From the NCBI GenBank assembly GCA_027382625.1, contig JAJKFJ010022395.1:1-64000 (forward strand): DNA of 64,000 nt, in the 5' to 3' direction. Shown piece after piece: positions 63,660 to 64,000 of this stretch (position 1 is its first letter; every line of letters begins with the position of its first letter). The translations under genes were made by a program, and so were the position numbers. Source of the DNA: Tetmemena sp. SeJ-2015. Its lineage: Eukaryota; Ciliophora; Spirotrichea; Sporadotrichida; Oxytrichidae. The notes below the pieces were generated by a model. That model was not told where the DNA came from and ran no database searches. It was given only the letters and a program-made list of their open reading frames with translations.

Positions 63660-64000
63660 AACAAAATTTATAATTTATTTAAACACTGGTGTCATATATA
63701 CTGCTCAACTAAACACACAATAAGCCATTTATTTGATTTATTTGTCTGATGAAATGGTAGGGCACTTTATCTCAGTCTAATTATCTATTCTGCTCGTATT
63801 TGCTTGAGATTTATCGCTCTATATTCAAAATTATAAAGTTTAATTATCGTAAGTTAATCTTTACAATTTAATTAAGAAAAGTAAAGAACTAAAAGATTTT
63901 ATAAGACAATTATTGTGCAAGAATAAATTTTAGCTCTATGAGCTGAGAGCCAGTTGGTTCTATTCAAAGATGTTGATTTTAAAAATAAGAAGTTATCATA
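63660..64000. other. right end of window, no supported gene
   Basis: A+T-rich sequence with reading stretches on both strands and no motif that I can support. It may include the upstream region of the minus-strand Gln-rich gene to its left. Confidence 0.4.

Noticed and set aside
1..64000. CRISPR arrays, bacterial operons, riboswitches, telomere repeats
   Set aside because: None is present: no regularly spaced repeats, no ribosome-binding-site pattern, no C4A2- or C4A4-type tracts.

Overview
The window is strongly A+T-rich nuclear DNA from a ciliate. UAA and UAG are read as glutamine all through recognisable genes: a SEC14-type lipid-transfer domain, a cytosolic zinc carboxypeptidase and a CAMTA-like TIG/ankyrin/IQ protein only read through if both codons are Gln. 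UGA ends several of these genes but also lies in frame where tryptophan fits, including one position shared by two paralogues. That points to a karyorelict- or Condylostoma-like code (UAA/UAG = Gln, UGA = Trp or stop). Because open frames mean little under such a code, most lines of a standard six-frame scan are shadows. Genes were called from protein character, family motifs and codon-wise comparison of duplicated copies.

Left part (about 0.5-41.4 kb): a tandem segmental duplication. Copy A (about 520-24,500), copy B (about 24,545-40,830) and a short third remnant (about 40,835-41,350) share the same order: minus-strand fragments of an unidentified gene, then a very large plus-strand gene for a secreted/multi-pass membrane protein. 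Each large gene is broken into about 25 coding blocks. Many of the intervening stretches are not GT-AG introns. They are bounded by short direct repeats (2 to 11 bp), and joining across one copy of the repeat restores the reading frame in both paralogues. The clearest is a 265-bp insert in copy A, flanked by a 9-bp repeat and absent from copy B. This is how pointer-flanked internal eliminated sequences look in ciliate germline DNA. Copy A also carries several private insertions: a 3.1-kb inverted-repeat element with its own coding sequence, a GC-rich palindrome of about 640 bp, and a TIR element of about 635 bp.

Right part (about 42.9-63.6 kb): a compact run of ordinary genes with very short GT-AG introns (22-39 nt). 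In order: a plus-strand low-complexity protein (42.9-45.8 kb); a minus-strand block (45.9-54.1 kb) with the N-terminal exon of SEC14, a CAMTA-like regulator, three small unknown or secreted proteins and a PH-domain protein; a plus-strand gene with the remaining SEC14 domain and a START-like region (54.2-56.1 kb); and three minus-strand genes (cytosolic carboxypeptidase, a coiled-coil Gln/Asn-rich protein, another Gln-rich protein). The two halves of the SEC14 domain lie on opposite strands about 8 kb apart, with matching splice ends, so the whole 8-kb minus-strand block looks inverted. Together the pointers and the inverted gene half suggest germline-like, partly rearranged DNA, although an allele-specific inversion or assembly error cannot be excluded from sequence alone.
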